NCBI GenBank assembly: GCA_015143295.1
Contig: CM026553.1
Coordinates: 3,309,912 to 3,373,911, forward strand
Origin: Tetracentron sinense
Lineage: Eukaryota > Streptophyta > Magnoliopsida > Trochodendrales > Trochodendraceae
DNA: 64,000 bases
Direction: 5' to 3'
The position numbers and the translations under genes are program-made. Below are positions 20,689 through 33,719 of the stretch, piece by piece (the first letter of the stretch is position 1; the number at the start of each line of letters is the position of its first letter). Below the pieces are notes generated by a model. The model had not been told where the DNA came from, searched no databases, and was given only the letters and a program-made list of their open reading frames with translations.

Positions 20689-22000
20689 GATTGAATCTTG
20701 AGAACAATAACAAAGCATGAGCCTAACTTGGAAACCAACTTATCTCGACCCCAATTTCAACAATCACTTAATGTTTATAGGTACATAATAATACATTGAG
20801 GCATACAATAAAATAATATTAGCATACAAGAAATGTTTCCTAGCGTATGACACCAAGTTCGGTTGAGATTCCAATTGGTTTTGACTAAGACTAATTTGTT
20901 ATTCTACACTTGAGAGCAATAACATAGCCTGAGTATAACTTGAAATCAAGCTCCTAACAATTCAATGAGCATATATTTCCTATATAAGTGTATCATATAT
21001 ATCCAAGTACACACATAATAGTATAATCATACAACTGGTTTTCCTAGCAAATCTAAGTTCTCACACTCGGTTAAGGTATTAACCGGTTATATACTTAAGA
21101 CATTAACGAGCTTAAGACTAAGATTAATAAGTAGTTTATACATTTGAGTTATTTAAGTAAAATCCTTTGAATCTTTGTGACATGTATGATGCTCCTAAGA
21201 TCATGATGCATGCGAGATGTGTATGATGCTTATGATATGTATGAAGCGAATGCTATGTATGATGCTTATGAGATGCATGATGCTTATGCTATGTATGATG
21301 CTCATGTTATGTATGATGCTTTTGAGATGTATGACTATTCTTGGAGTTTATAATATATTTATCATTTTGGACTGAGCACTAGGTCTAAACATGCTGCAGA
21401 ATTAACGTGCATCTGTATCTAGAACTTTTCGACTGAGCACTGAGTCTAGAATGTGCTGCAGATAATGCGCATCTGTATCTAGAAACGTGCATCAAACATC
21501 CATGAGCTTGTAAAATATATATATATATATATATATATTCCTACTAGTTATGGGGATGCATGAACCTATATAGACTTATCGTCATACCATGATGTGCGAC
21601 TTGTGCTTGTTTGTGATGCAAGACACATTAAGTATAGTTTAACAGATAAAATTACACCGGATACACATAATAGCATATATATTGAAACCTATGTCTTAGT
21701 TCTGCAACAACTCTAAATCTACTAGACTTGTAAGACGAAAGAGAATCATATAGTCTCACTCGGAAGACAATTCCCTTCAGAAACTTAGTAACACAATGTA
21801 TGACAAAGGACACACCAATCCCTTGTCAACCAACATCTAGGCTAGACTCTAACCTGAGTATCACAACAACTCATGAATCTAACTGGGAAACCTGTTCATA
21901 AAGCATAGGTTTTCACTTAGCATATAACATATAGTATGCACACAACACATAGCATATCATGCCTCATAACACTACAACACACAATAGTATAGGTATATAA
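20689..22000. other. Non-coding sequence upstream of the Tekay-like gag, with repeats
   Basis: No gene is visible. The sequence has gatgtatgatgcttatga tandem words at 21180-21340. A roughly 65-bp duplication lies at 21365-21490 (gactgagcactnngtctag...catctgtatctagaa). A TA microsatellite lies at 21512-21538. A weak primer-binding-site-like gcgtatgacacca occurs near 20840, but no 5' LTR of the gag-bearing element was recognised. Confidence 0.5.
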
Positions 22001-23758
22001 ATTTTTGGTTTTTTTCTAGCAGATTTAAAGTCAATAGCAGATTTAAAAATTATTTTCCCTTTTAATGCGAAATTTGAAAAACAAAGGGAAATACAACTAA
22101 CAAATGATATAGAAATCTAATAGTAAGATAATCTAAAAGATAGAAGAGAGAAAAGGAATTACAAACTCAGTTGTTAACAAGGTTCAACAATCTCTAGCCT
22201 ACTCCCCGCCTCTGCAAACCGCAAGAGGTTCCACTACGATCCATAATCGTACAAGCTTCTTCACAGGTGAAGCTTAAGACCTTTTACAATCTCTCTTCTG
22301 GTCGAGATACAACCTTACAATCCCTCTTAAGGTCAAAATGGAACCTATCACCGTCAGAGCACAACCCTCTCTGATAAAAGCGAAGCAGCAGCTTCACTGC
22401 AAGAACACGTAGGTTCTTGACTGATACAAATTGAAGTTTTGGATTTACAATCCTAAATAAATAACTCCTTTTGAGTTAGATTTGAATGGAATATCAAACT
22501 CTATGAAATCTCTCAAGAAGATGATTCGAATTTAGCTCAAAGAGAAAAACAGATTACCGTTTTTCAAGATTGGGATTTTTGGCTCAAGTGAATGATTGAT
22601 CAATATAACAGTGTAATCTTTTTTGTTGTATGTGTTTTGATTCAAAGATCATCTCTTTTTATAGTGTTCTAATATTTATTACCATTAATGAGCATTAAAT
22701 GAAAAATCACCCGTTATTAATATAGCCGTTGGGCATTAAAGGCGAGTTTCAGATTTTTCTAGGTTATCCAGTCAATTAGAAGAGTCCTCTGATCGGCTGG
22801 ATGGTCATCAGATTTGCTGGATCATTCATCTGATCGACTAGATGGTAAAAACCAAGTTTTAAGCTTTTTGTTCTATCCAGTCGATTAGAAGGGTCATGTG
22901 ATCGACTGGATGGACCACCTGATCGACTGGATGGTCCACTTGATCGGCTGGATAGACCAAAAAAGATTCTGATTTTGGTTTTCTTAGACTTTAATGATTT
23001 GCATGATTTCCAAAGTCTTTTCACACATTAAGTTAACATGATTAACATCTCATAATGATCTTATGAATGATCTAAAATGGATCCATAAAGAGTTCCAACT
23101 TGATCAATACATGCAGATAAATTTTAACATTATTTGTTCTATCCAGTCAATCATAGGACTTGCCTGATCGACTGGATGGTCTACCAAATCGACTGGATGG
23201 TCTATTTGATCGACTGGATAAACCATTTTATTTCAGAATCAATTTTTCAAAACATTTAAGATAGGATTTGATTCCAAGGTTTTGTACTTAATCTTTATGA
23301 GAAAGATGATCATGTTTTAAGGTCCTTAATTATATTTATATATTTGTTTAAAGATCCTATGGTCAATCTAAGCTATTTTGAGCTTTTCACCAAATCACCA
23401 CTAGAGGATTTTCACAAAATCCTAGACAGACCACTGGCTACCTATTCTTAGACCTTGATGGATTTGATCATTTGCTTCTTTGGTCTTCAGTTGCAGTGCC
23501 TCAAAGACAATCTTCTAGAATCTTTTTTGCTTATAGATGAATATCTTCTTGAGGCTTTGATTTGGAATTGTTATCATTACATTGACTTGATCTTTTGCAT
23601 TGAAGGTTCTTGAATCTTGCTTGAAGTGAATTCTTTATCTCTTGAATACTGTAGACAATTATGCTCATGGTAGACATTAGTATCTCAAGATTCATTTCAT
23701 TATTTATGTTATCATTAAAATTAATGAGGGTTATATGGTTGTAACCTTTAGGCTAACA
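22000..23758 (-). mobile_element. SIRE-like Copia 3' LTR (first element)
   Basis: On the minus strand the sequence CATCAAAAAGGGGGAGAT is followed by TGTTAGCCTAAAGG. This is the usual polypurine tract and LTR start of SIRE/Maximus Copia elements. The LTR has a TATA box (ctataaaaag, 22655-22664) and GATCGACTGGATGG repeats upstream of it. The left edge is uncertain; about 22000 is chosen because U5-like sequence fades there. It adjoins the env-like ORF of the same element. Confidence 0.7.
22755..23230 (-). promoter_or_regulatory. U3 array of GATCGACTGGATGG words in the SIRE-like LTR
   Basis: About ten copies of CATCCAGTCGATCAG or variants lie in two clusters (22755-22955 and 23140-23230), 100-570 bp upstream of the TATA box in LTR sense. 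The arrangement parallels the palindrome arrays of the Tekay-like LTRs. Confidence 0.6.
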
Positions 23759-23773
23759 ATCTCCCCCTTTTTG
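23759..23773 (-). other. Polypurine tract of the first SIRE-like element
   Basis: The minus-strand purine run AAAAAGGGGGAGA directly precedes the 3' LTR start. It primes plus-strand DNA synthesis in this family. Confidence 0.75.
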
Positions 23774-25185
23774 ATGAGGACACAAATAATGGACTGAGAT
23801 GGGTTAAGCTCACCCTAAACATATATTTTCCATAAACCCCTTAAGCATATGCATATAAGAAAAAACAATAGATTGGAACCAAGAGAAGTTCCACAAAGGA
23901 ATTCATTTAAATTTTCTTTTAAATACCAAGAAAAATTCCATGAAGGGAAATCATTTAATTTATAAGAATCAAGAGAAGTTCCATGATATTTCAAGTTGAA
24001 TTAAAGTATAACAACATAAAAGAGATATATCAAAATGATTCATGTATTTCATTTGTCAAAAAAAATTACATCCATAACATCCGTACATATATCAAATTAT
24101 CTCATCATCACATTTCTACACCATTAGATTACCATCACATCACATTCCCTTTTCTCCATCACATTGCATTCCCTATCTCCATCACATTCCTTTTCTCCCC
24201 CTTGTAAACATAAAAAAAATCAATAAGAGCAACAAAAATAAAAGAAAGAACAACCCCTAGAATAGTAGCTATGGGACTCTAAGAGGACTTCTTCTTCTTG
24301 TTCTTCTTCTTGATCTCCATGTACATGGAGTCTTCTTGACTGCTTGAGCTGACCATGGAAGCATCTGAACTGTCGGAGGAAGAACTAGAGATGAGGGTTG
24401 GATCTTTGTCTTCATTAGAGGAAGGATGAGAGATGATTGGTTCACCTTTAGAATCACCCTTAGAAGGGACTTCTTCTCTTTTCATTGGTTGTTTGCCTTT
24501 GTCTTGAGAGGAGAGCCTTGAGGGGTGCCGGAGGCCAAGCTCACCAAAAATTTGTTGATCTTCTTGAGCTCAGAGATAGCTCTCAAAATGATAGTGGCTG
24601 ACAAAGAGTCTTGTTCAGCCATATCCAAGAGGAGTTTACCTTGAGTCTTCAGTTGCAGAGCTGAGGACTCAACTTGACCCTGGATAACAGAGGCTGCCTT
24701 CCTAAGCTTGACAAATGCTTCCATCTGATCAGCTTCAAGCCGCTGAATTAGAGTAGTGGCAGTGTCAACTCTATTCTTAGTCACTGAAGTATCTATGTTG
24801 ACAGCTCCCAAGATAGAATCACTACCATCTAATCTCTCTCTCAATTCAGAATGCAGAGCAGCTATGAAAGACTCAACAAAGGAGATGTCGAGACCCAAGA
24901 CCCACCCTAGAAGTTAGAGTGAATCTTGGACGACTTATCATGACTTACATGACATGCTTGACAAACCATCCTACAAAACATACGGAGCATATACAATAGA
25001 GAACACAATAGCAGAAGCATAAACTAATCATGGCACAACGGAAGTCTAACAAAACCTCTATATATATACCTGTAATCCAAGTTTTGTACGAAAGAGAAAA
25101 CAAAATAAAGAAAGTGCGGACATACCCGCTAAAATACATGGGTATAATCTCTCGTGGTCACCCACACTCACTTAGAATCTACCAC

Positions 25186-25308
25186 CTAGTAGTAGCCCTC
25201 CACATGAGGCTCCTCAGCAGGGGCCTCCTCGACGTACTCCTCTTCTTCCCATGGACCAAGAGCACATATGTCAAAAGGAGCGGGTGCTCCACTAACACCT
25301 GCAGACAT
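25186..25308 (-). CDS. LTR-borne acidic peptide (copy F)
   Basis: This intact 40-residue ORF starts MSAGVSGAPAPFDICALGPW, continues EEEEYVEEAP and ends HVEGYY. It aligns without gaps to copy E over the first 28 residues. If the 1,072-nt intron 25299-26370 is removed, the open leader frame ending WRFSSSFQ joins in phase at a Gly codon. In that model translation would start in exon 1 and the MSA residues would be intronic. Which start is used cannot be decided from sequence. Confidence 0.6.
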   Translation of the reverse strand: MSAGVSGAPAPFDICALGPWEEEEYVEEAPAEEPHVEGYY

Positions 25309-26671
25309 CAAAAGTACACATGAGCATGGAATACTCAACGGGTACCAAATACTATCCAACAGTCATAGCATATACTAATGGGATATAAAGCGGAAGCAAT
25401 TCATATCATAACAAGAAAGTAGAACAGTTTATATTTCATGCTTGCAACACATCAAAATCGGAAAAGCTCTTGAAAACATCGTGTACTTGACTTGACTTGA
25501 AATACATCTTTCGTGCTTGAAAAACTTGTCTTTTCATGTTCTGTCTTGTTGGTCTTGTCGAGTCGTACTTGTCTTGTCATGCGTGTCATGTCGTGTCATG
25601 AAATTTAATGCTCATGCTTGCTTGCTTGACTGGAAAATAAACATGTTCATGCTACCTGTGAGGGAGGGTGGTTAAGAACCCCTTCTTCCTAAATGATATA
25701 CAACTTGTAAGGGAGGGGAAACCTCTTTTTAGTGAAAATGCATTGAAAGTAAACATGTATGGTTGGAGTCTTGCTTGGCATGTTCTTGTTCTTGTCAAAA
25801 ACGAGGCAAAACATATCTTAAGAAATGCCCAACCTCTATTTACCAACCCTTACGTTTGGCCTTGTCATTGTGTTTGTGAATCGAGAATAAAAACCCTTGT
25901 CTTGTAAAACACCGATAAACCATGTCATGCATGCCGTGCTCGTGAAGCCGTGTACATGCTTTAGCTTGTAATTAAACGTGACAATTGAGGTTCAACAATA
26001 CATGAACTAGCATTCATTTCAACTCATAAGAATATTCATGCCGTTATAGAAAGTGAATAAATTTATACAAGCATTTCTAGGACTAATTCTTCACCTTGGC
26101 ATTTCATCAAACACTTGGTGTGTACATTATGGTTAAAGCCTACATCATGCTTTTCTAGGTTGATTAATACTCATAGCATACATGTGTATTCATTATTGGT
26201 ACAATGCTCTTCCCATTTCATTCATCACAAGACATACACATGGGATCCATCGCCCATACCCAACCATCCATCTCTATCCATTCATTCCAACATATTATCA
26301 TGCTTAGAATTTTTGGGGAAAACCATAAAAGAGAATAATATGAACTAGGAGGGTAGCATAGGGTACCGACCTTGAAAAGATGAGGAAAACCTCCAAAACG
26401 TGCATGGAGTCATTGCCGAGCTTGAAGGAGGTGCTCCTCGAGTGCTTGAGGTTGGATTTGAAGAATCCAAGCCTTTAGAAGGATCTAGGGTTCTCAAACC
26501 CTTGATTTCTTGATAACCTGGGAGGAAACCCCTTTCTCCTCTCTTACTCCCTCTCAAAATGCAGCTAAGTGTATTGTGTGGGGACCCAAGGCTGGAGCAA
26601 GCCCTTATAGGCAAAGGTGGAATGCCCAAAAGACGAAAAAACCCTTAATGAAATTATGCAAAAACGCGAAA

Positions 26672-26822
26672 GGCCGAGCGATAGATGGTCAGGACCGAGC
26701 GATCGGTGTTTTTGACCGAGTGATCGGTTGAAAACACCATCTCTGGAATTTTTTCTCATACAAAAAAGTGAACCAGTCGACAGATACCGATCAATCAGTT
26801 GTGGACCGAGCGATCAGTTATC
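26672..26822 (-). promoter_or_regulatory. U3 palindrome array of copy F
   Basis: About five ACCGAGCGATCGGT-like words, partly decayed, lie 60-220 bp upstream of the TATA-like box near 26602-26611 in LTR sense. Confidence 0.5.
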
Positions 26823-29689
26823 TGTAAATTTTGCCACTGAGTCCATTTTCCACTCAATCCACTACTTGGACTCATCCCACTTCTGTTCTAACCTCTTCCA
26901 AACATGACTAGGACCTTTATAAGGCAATGGCATTTTAATAATTATTTTATTTAATTATTTTATGGTATTCTTGCAAAATTATCAAAGGTTTCCAAATTCT
27001 CATTTCATGGGAAATGGAGATTTCAAGGCATCATGCCTTGACACGCATTCCAAGACACATACAAAAGTTCCGAGGCTTTACAGGAGATCTTTTCTCTGAT
27101 TTCAGATCTAAAATCTACTGAGGACCCTCAAGATATGTCAATCAGTCTCGAACTTAAGTCTACATCCCAGAGACTTGAGCTTCTTGAGAATCCTGTCGCT
27201 CTCTAATCTCAGATTGAAAACTCAGCATCCCAGAGCTCAGAGAGTCAAGTTTCCCCATCATAAAGCCGAGAAGATCATCATGAATAGAGGGCCTATGAGG
27301 AATCTCAGACCAACCTCAAAATGAGGAGGGGAAGCCCTGAAGGGCGAAGAGATAGGAGAAAGGGGAGGAGCTCTAGCTGGAGACAGAATAGGAGGATCAG
27401 AAGGAGGGGAATGATCCAAAGCTGGATCAAAAGAATATGGAGCAGAGGAGGGTGATGGAGCAGTAGATGTAGAAGGTTGAGACGCAGAGGTCTTGGGAAG
27501 CCATTTCTGCAGATCCTTATCCCATTGATATCCCATCTTAACAAGAGTGGTAGGACTGTAGATATCATAATGGGAAGGATAAATAACCTTTAAGATATCA
27601 AAAGAGAGTTCAAAATGTTTGAAGATATGAGTTAGGAGCTGGCCATAAGGCAGATAGGAATTTTTCTTTGGGACACATTCAACCATGTTATGGAAGATAA
27701 GATAGCAGAGATCAAATGGTTGAGAGGTTAGAACACACCAGATCAAGAAAACATCAAAATAGGATAGGTAATTTCGGTTACCTTTCCTTGGAAGAATGTT
27801 GTAGGATATAATGTGATGAACCAGTCTGGCATCTAGTGTGAGACTGTTAAGAGAAGGAAGGAAAGCTTGAGAAATGTCCTTATTGGAGCACATAAGCTTT
27901 AAAGCTTCAATAAGGTCGAATCCAGGATGGATTGGCCATTCTTTGGAGGCGAACATTTCAATGTTCCCAGTAAGAAGAGCAAGAATTGAAGTAATTTCTT
28001 CAATGGACAGAGAGATGTCCTTTCCACAAACAAAGGAGGTGAAAGAATTTTTGGAAGGACTGAAATGAAGATGGGAATAGAAGAGTTTCACGAGTTTAGG
28101 ATATAAAGGTTCCTTGAATTCGAGGAGATGGAGCCATCCCAGAGCTTTGAAGAGCTCACAGATGTGACCTAAGCCCCATTCTTTTAGAACAGTAGAATCA
28201 AGAAACTTACCGAATACTATATAGGACGGGAATGGATGATATCTCTGTATCTCTTTGCAGCCTTCCTTGCCTTGAGCATGAAGCTTAAGGTTCTTATGCA
28301 CACCTTTGCCTTTTAGGGCTTGACCATTCTTCAGCATTCTTTGTTCTCACCATTGGGGATACGGTTTGAAATCAATTGGAGTAGATTATAAAGGTTTTGG
28401 AGAGATTATGGAGGTTTGGAGAAGATGAAATAAAGTAGAGAAGGTTTTGGAGGGAAAAGGCGAATACGGGTAGGAACATAGAACATGTGTTTAATTTTAA
28501 TGTGTTTAAGCCTGCAAATTTAATGCTAAAAAGTGTAGATTTTAAAACCCAAATAAAACACTTAATTTAAGTCGTTTTTGAGGTTTAATTGCATGAAAAG
28601 TGAGATAAACAAAAAGTAGCAAATGAGTCTTAAAAAAAAAAAATCAGCACCAGCGATCGATCGATCGCCCAAAATGCCGTTCGGTGGCGGGTTTGCGCGA
28701 TCTCACTTATTTTGAGTCCCTAGGGCTCCCAATGTTATAAATACCCTTTATATTCATGAGTTAAGGGTTTCAAAAGGTTTCTAAAGCTTTCTAAACCTAA
28801 AAGAGAGTGAGAGAAGGGGTTTTTGAGAGATCCAAGAGGAAAGATCAAAGGTTTTGCAAGGAAGAAGGGTGAAAAAGCTTAGATCCATCCCATTCGCAAG
28901 CGCGTGATCATAGGGAAGCGATCAGGAGAGGTAAATATAACTTCCTTACTATCAATATAATAATTTTGATATGAATATTATGAAATTGATAGATCTAAGG
29001 CAAGAATGAACAAGATTAAGCATGCTTGTGATGTTTTAAATCATGATTTCCTTATAAAAATATATATGATAATTTGAGAGTGTTTTAAATCATGAATTTC
29101 TGATGGAAAAATATATATGATGTTAGAGAGCATTTTAAATCATGACCTTCTTATGGAAAATAGATATGATGCGTAGGAGGTAATTTAAATTATGATTTTC
29201 TTGTGAAAATTATTATGTGAGAGATGTTTCTTATGATTTTATTATTCATATCAACAAGGGAAAAGGGAATGAAATTGTGGTGTATGTATGGTGAATGGAA
29301 GAAAGGATGATGATTGGAATTGATGGAATGATTATTAGGTTGCTCTAAAACTAGGATATGTTATGAAACTAGGGTTCCGTGAGATTTATTTGATTAAAAT
29401 TATGTAATAAAGATTGATGCATGATAAATGAAATTGTCCTTTATTTTTATTATCGAAAACTTGAAAAATCTATATTTCATAGTGATTATTTATGAGAAAT
29501 TCTGTATGTTTAAATTAGTGCATGATCTACAATAATCATTATTGCACTGACACTGATTCACGAAATTAAATATAAATAAGCATGAGAATAAACAAGATGA
29601 CAAGTAATATGCAAGTACACAAGGATACAAGCATGATGTATGATTGAGTTTTGCACTGACCGAGTACCCACAAGCCTATGATCAAGGTA

Positions 29690-29810
29690 AGACCAGCCGT
29701 ATACACCGGCGAATGTGTAGACAAGCCGTATACACCGGATAATGTGTAGACAAGCCGTATACACCGGATAATGTATAGACAAGCCGCATGCATTGGATAA
29801 TGTGTTAACC
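29690..29810 (+). repeat. Minisatellite of copy J, about 30-bp units
   Basis: Four units contain aagccgtatacaccgg and ataatgtgtagac. TACAC and GTGTA arms pair within each unit. It lies in the same slot as the arrays in other copies, with unrelated sequence. Confidence 0.85.
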
Positions 29811-30079
29811 GTGTGGTACCTCAGAAAGTAAGGTATATGTTAGTCTCTACCTAATATATGGGGTAGAGTTATATTAAGTTATTGCATTTGTATGTTGTTG
29901 GATACATTCACGAACAAGAAAATAAGTAAGATAAACAAGAGAAATAAGTACAAGTGATCATGTGTAAGAATTAAAATTGAATTATGTTTCCGCACTCTGA
30001 ATGGTTATATGTTTACATGTTATGTTGAATTTTAAATCATATTTATATTAAATATTGTTAGATAGGATTTTATATATAC

Positions 30080-30101
30080 GTTGGGTAACTTGTTACTCAA
30101 C
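30080..30101 (+). other. Hairpin of copy J (different sequence, same position)
   Basis: GTTGGGTAAC and GTTACTCAAC are arms around TT, pairing over ten positions with one G-T wobble. It sits about 20 nt before YAG|GT, exactly where other copies have CTGAGTATTCCATGCTCAG. Confidence 0.65.
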
Positions 30102-30113
30102 CGATAACTGTTG

Positions 30114-30254
30114 TTGTCGGTAGGTTCTAGATTTGACATCTGTGCTCCAGGACCTTGAGAAGAGGAAGAGTACGAGGAGGAAGAGGAAGAGCCAATAGGT
30201 GATTACCCCGAGGGTGAATGGAATTTGGACCATTGGCCGTATACTGGAAATTAG
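30114..30254 (+). pseudogene. LTR-borne acidic peptide (copy J, one stop)
   Basis: The 46-codon frame contains SRFDICAPGP, then a TGA where other copies have the invariant Trp, then EEEEYEEEEEEP and the ending NLDHWPYTGN. The usual ATG is TTG here. FDICAPGP and the .LD.WP ending match copies D, A and K. Confidence 0.55.
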
Positions 30255-30544
30255 ATCACTAGTATTTTGAGTTCGAGTTTAGACATTGTAATAGACTAAT
30301 TCTAGATTTATAGTTAGTTTGAATTTGATAATCGGGAATCATAGAGGATGATTCTAATTAATTTTAATGTTTTAGTATTTATTTCAGATATTAGACTTGA
30401 TCATTATTTATTTAAAGAGAAAAAATTTTAGGTTCATGTTTTAGTATTGCCTTAAATGCTTTATGACAGAAAGTTATGGAAGTTAATGATTAAGTCACGT
30501 GTCAAAGTCTCACATTAAGTTAGGTGGGATTTTGGGGCGTGACA

Positions 30545-32958
30545 ACTCCTTATATTAATCAGTGATTCCCAATTTTCTTGTAACCTCCAAGGATAACATA
30601 ACTGTCACCTATCAACCATCATGTTCCCTGGTTAAGTGAAACCCATTATTCTCGGTTGTCATATGATCAAGTAGGAATATGCCTCCATGCTAGTTGATAC
30701 TCCTTATCAGGTCATACACATTCCTATCTACTACAGAAATAAAGCACTATGAGTTTAATTTAGACTGAATGATGTTTAATTCCTGCCAAAGAGACAAGAC
30801 TCAAGCTAATTAATTCCTAGTCTTATTGATAATGGAAGGTCATAGGACAAAATATCTCATAGGATAAATTAGCCCATTTAATTCACTTAATATTTTTCTT
30901 GAGGGAAAACAGAATATCATGAACAAATTATACATCTAATGCATATATCAAAAGCATTCACAATATATATCATTAGATCATATGTATAAAACAATATACA
31001 AAATCATTATATGATAATAAATCAAATTTTGTTCAATTAGATCAAACTAATTCCAATGAACTCCCACTAGCCCCAAAAATCTTAATGGATCTAATCCAAG
31101 GGTACAAAGATCATTTTGACATCGATAGGCCTTTGATAGTTCATTCATCCATATGATGAACCATTGGTCATACCAAGCATCATGGATCCAAAATAACAAT
31201 TATAAAGTGTCCATGTGCATCAATAAAGCCCATAAGTCAAAATGGACTATATTACCCTTTAATTCTCTATGAATTATTTTTAGCATACTAGAGTTCACTA
31301 ACCCTAATTTTAAAAGAAATTATGGGAGTCTCTAAGCAACTCTCTAAGACCTCTGCTAGGGTCTATAAGTGTCACTCAAGCACTTCCCATAATTATAAAT
31401 ATTGTTAGCTTACATCTATGTCAATTAAGGCACAATTATCTCATAATCTTGCAAGTAATATATTCCACGTAAAAATTTCAACATGGACTACATGCATCAT
31501 GTCCCAAAGGGCTATTATAATGTGTTTTATTTAAACACAAACTTTTTATGTTTCAACAAAATATATATTGCGGGGTTTGATCCAATTATCCAAAATTTGC
31601 ACAAAAACGATAATCACATTATCACAAGGGTTATAGACTTTTCTAAGCAACTAAAAACTATATCAAATCATCATATGAAATACATAATATAGCTACACAA
31701 TGGGTCCACATGATCATGCTATCTTAGAAATCCTACAACTACTCTTGTAGAACATCTTCTAAGATTTATTCTCCATGCGATCACCATCATCTTTTATTTT
31801 CAATACGATTTCTCCATAAAAAAACAGCAACTCCTAATACTAAGATTACATCATATTCAAAATAAGAAATCTTGATAAATCACCTAAAATAGGGTGCTCA
31901 AGGGGCGTACAACCCATAAGAAGAAAGAGAAGAAGACATGATCATAGAACCCATCCACCATTCAACAAGAATATATATATATATATTAACAATTCATCAA
32001 CTATGAATAATAACATGGAATGATAAATTACTTAGAAAGTCCATAACCTCAACAAGGATTTTAGCTAACCTTAGGGAAACACTTTCCCATATGGTTAAAG
32101 TCACTATTAACATTTAATAGATAAACCCTAGAGCAAATAAAACAAGTATGTCTAGAATGAGATCTTAGGGCTTTAGATCATCATTAAGAGAAAACTATTT
32201 TCCTTTAATGCTTGGGAAATCATTGAGAGAAACAATTTCACTAAGATTTAATCTAACCCTAAAATTCATCCTCTACATTTCTCAATTGATAGACAAATAG
32301 AAAACATCATGTTAAATTCGGCTAGCTTAGGGTTCTAATCTCTTCCATATTATTTTGATCTAATAATTATTAAAAGACCAAAATAAAAATCAGCAAATTG
32401 CTAATTTTTAATATCACTTTATATTGATTCCAAAAATTAATTCAAAATCAATAATAGATGAATTCAAAATTTTCCATAAGGGCCAACTGTTCTAGGGATT
32501 ATTTGATTTAACAATTAAATAAAATAATACACTGTATCTCAACCAATGGCATTTATGTAATTACTTGATTAACTCTTAATAAAATAAAAACTTATAAATA
32601 TTATATAGCCGATAATTCTGAGCACATGTAATTGATCCAAATCAACTACAATAATTATGGTATTATTCTCATAAACTTTTTAGGGGACCATAATGGATAT
32701 CATAATTAACATTTAATTAAATGATAGCCCGTGAACTCGAAACAGATAATTAAACAATTTAATTAAATCTCAACTCGTGCTCTCAAATCAAATAATTAAA
32801 CTATTTAATTAAATGATAGCCCGTTAAATGATTTAATAGCATCTCATGCTCTCAAATCAAATAATGGAATTTAGGAAAAATTTGAAAGCCTCTTGAAAAA
32901 TTAATTTAGAAAACTTCTTTTCCCGCTTTAGATTTTCGACTCAAGTTTTGACCCTCAA
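30545..32958 (-). other. AT-rich internal remnant of an Angela-like Copia element
   Basis: There is no long ORF. A minus-strand ggggctagtgggagtt near 31052-31067 resembles a Copia polypurine tract. Short direct repeats (ttaattaaatgatagcccgt) occur at 32710-32870. It is placed in the Copia element because the primer-binding site at 35858-35869 faces this side. Confidence 0.4.
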
Positions 32959-33263
32959 TGTCGCGACCCGAGACCCACCCTAAGAGTTAGAGTGAATCTT
33001 GGACGACTAATCATGGCTTGCATGACTTACTTGACAAACCAACCTGCAAAACCCACAGAGCATAAACAATAGAGGATAAAAACAGCGGAAACATACTCTA
33101 ACTTGGTACAGCGGAAGTCTACCAAACCACTATGTACATACATACGTAAATCCAAGTTTGAACAAAAAGGCAACCAAAAGAAAGTGTGGACATGCCCGCC
33201 AAAATACATGGATATATCTCTCTCAACTCACCCACAACTATATCACTCAGAATCTACTCCCAT

Positions 33264-33371
33264 CTAATAGTAACCCTTGACCGGAGGTTCCTCAACATAC
33301 TCCTCCTCCACCCATGGGTCAGGAGCACAGACATCAAATGGAGCAACCGCTCCGCTATCACCTGCCGACAT
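33264..33371 (-). CDS. LTR-borne acidic peptide (copy G)
   Basis: This intact 35-residue ORF starts MSAGDSGAVAPFDVCAPDPW and continues VEEEYVEEPPVKGYY. It is five residues shorter than copy F through loss of a short acidic block in frame. The leader frame that splicing would join is open for about 37 codons and ends FWRSSFPHCQ before the Gly junction. Confidence 0.6.
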   Translation of the reverse strand: MSAGDSGAVAPFDVCAPDPWVEEEYVEEPPVKGYY

Positions 33372-33719
33372 AAGAAGTACAGCTGAGCATGAAATACTCA
33401 GCGGGTACCAAGTACTAACCAACAGTCATAGCATACAGATAGCGATACATAGAGCAGGAAACAATTCACACATATAAAGCATGAATAATTCATATCATAA
33501 CAATAAAGTAAAGCAGTATATAATCATGCTTGCATTCATAAAAGCCGATAAAACCCTTGAAAACACCGTGCACTTGACTTGACTTAAGGTACCATTTTCG
33601 TGCTTGAAAACTCATCTTGTCTATCTTGCTTGATTCTTGTATATCGTGTCATGTCATGCACGTCATGCGTGCTTGCTTGTGATCATGTAACTTGTGAGAT
33701 ACACTTGTAAGATGTACTT

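Larger units (their letters stand above)
24886..27082 (-). mobile_element. Solo LTR F (Tekay-like), inserted in the env-like ORF
   Basis: The 2,197-bp unit runs TGTCGAGACCC...GGCTTTACA with perfect duplication ggaga (24881-24885 and 27083-27087). In LTR sense it has palindromes (26672-26822), a TATA-like cctataaggg (26602-26611), donor TCAAG|GTCGGTA (intron start 26370), hairpin (25321-25339), acceptor TGCAG|GT (25299) and an intact peptide ORF. The leader frame that would join it is open over at least 85 codons. Confidence 0.95.
24279..28337 (-). pseudogene. SIRE-type env-like / plant transposon protein ORF, split by F
   Basis: A 359-residue frame (27258-28337) is followed, across solo LTR F, by a 138-residue frame (24482-24885) and a Ser/Lys-rich tail (24279-24485). 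The N-terminal part contains VKLFYSHLHFSPSKNSF, LPRKGNRNYLSYFDVFLIW and ECVPKKNSYLPYGQLLTHIF. These resemble the extra ORF downstream of pol in SIRE-like Copia elements, also annotated as a putative plant transposon protein. A Pro/Ser-rich linker and coiled-coil segments (EIRERQDSQ; SELRERLDGSD; AISELKKINKFL) follow. Stops before F, a frameshift near 24485 and the insertion make it inactive. The role of this protein is unknown; assignment is from memory of the family. Confidence 0.55.
28500..30544 (+). mobile_element. Tekay-like LTR J
   Basis: The right end reads TTTTGGGGCGTGACA, the canonical LTR end, at 30544. The left edge is unresolved between about 28450 and 28560, because no TGTAGA-type start with a matching actcc duplication was found. 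It contains one palindrome GCGATCGATCGATCGC (28655-28670), TATA (28736-28743), donor GAGAG|GTAAATA (intron start 28931), minisatellite (29690-29810), hairpin (30080-30101), YAG|GT (30123) and the peptide frame. It separates the SIRE-like remnant from the Copia region beyond. Confidence 0.75.
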
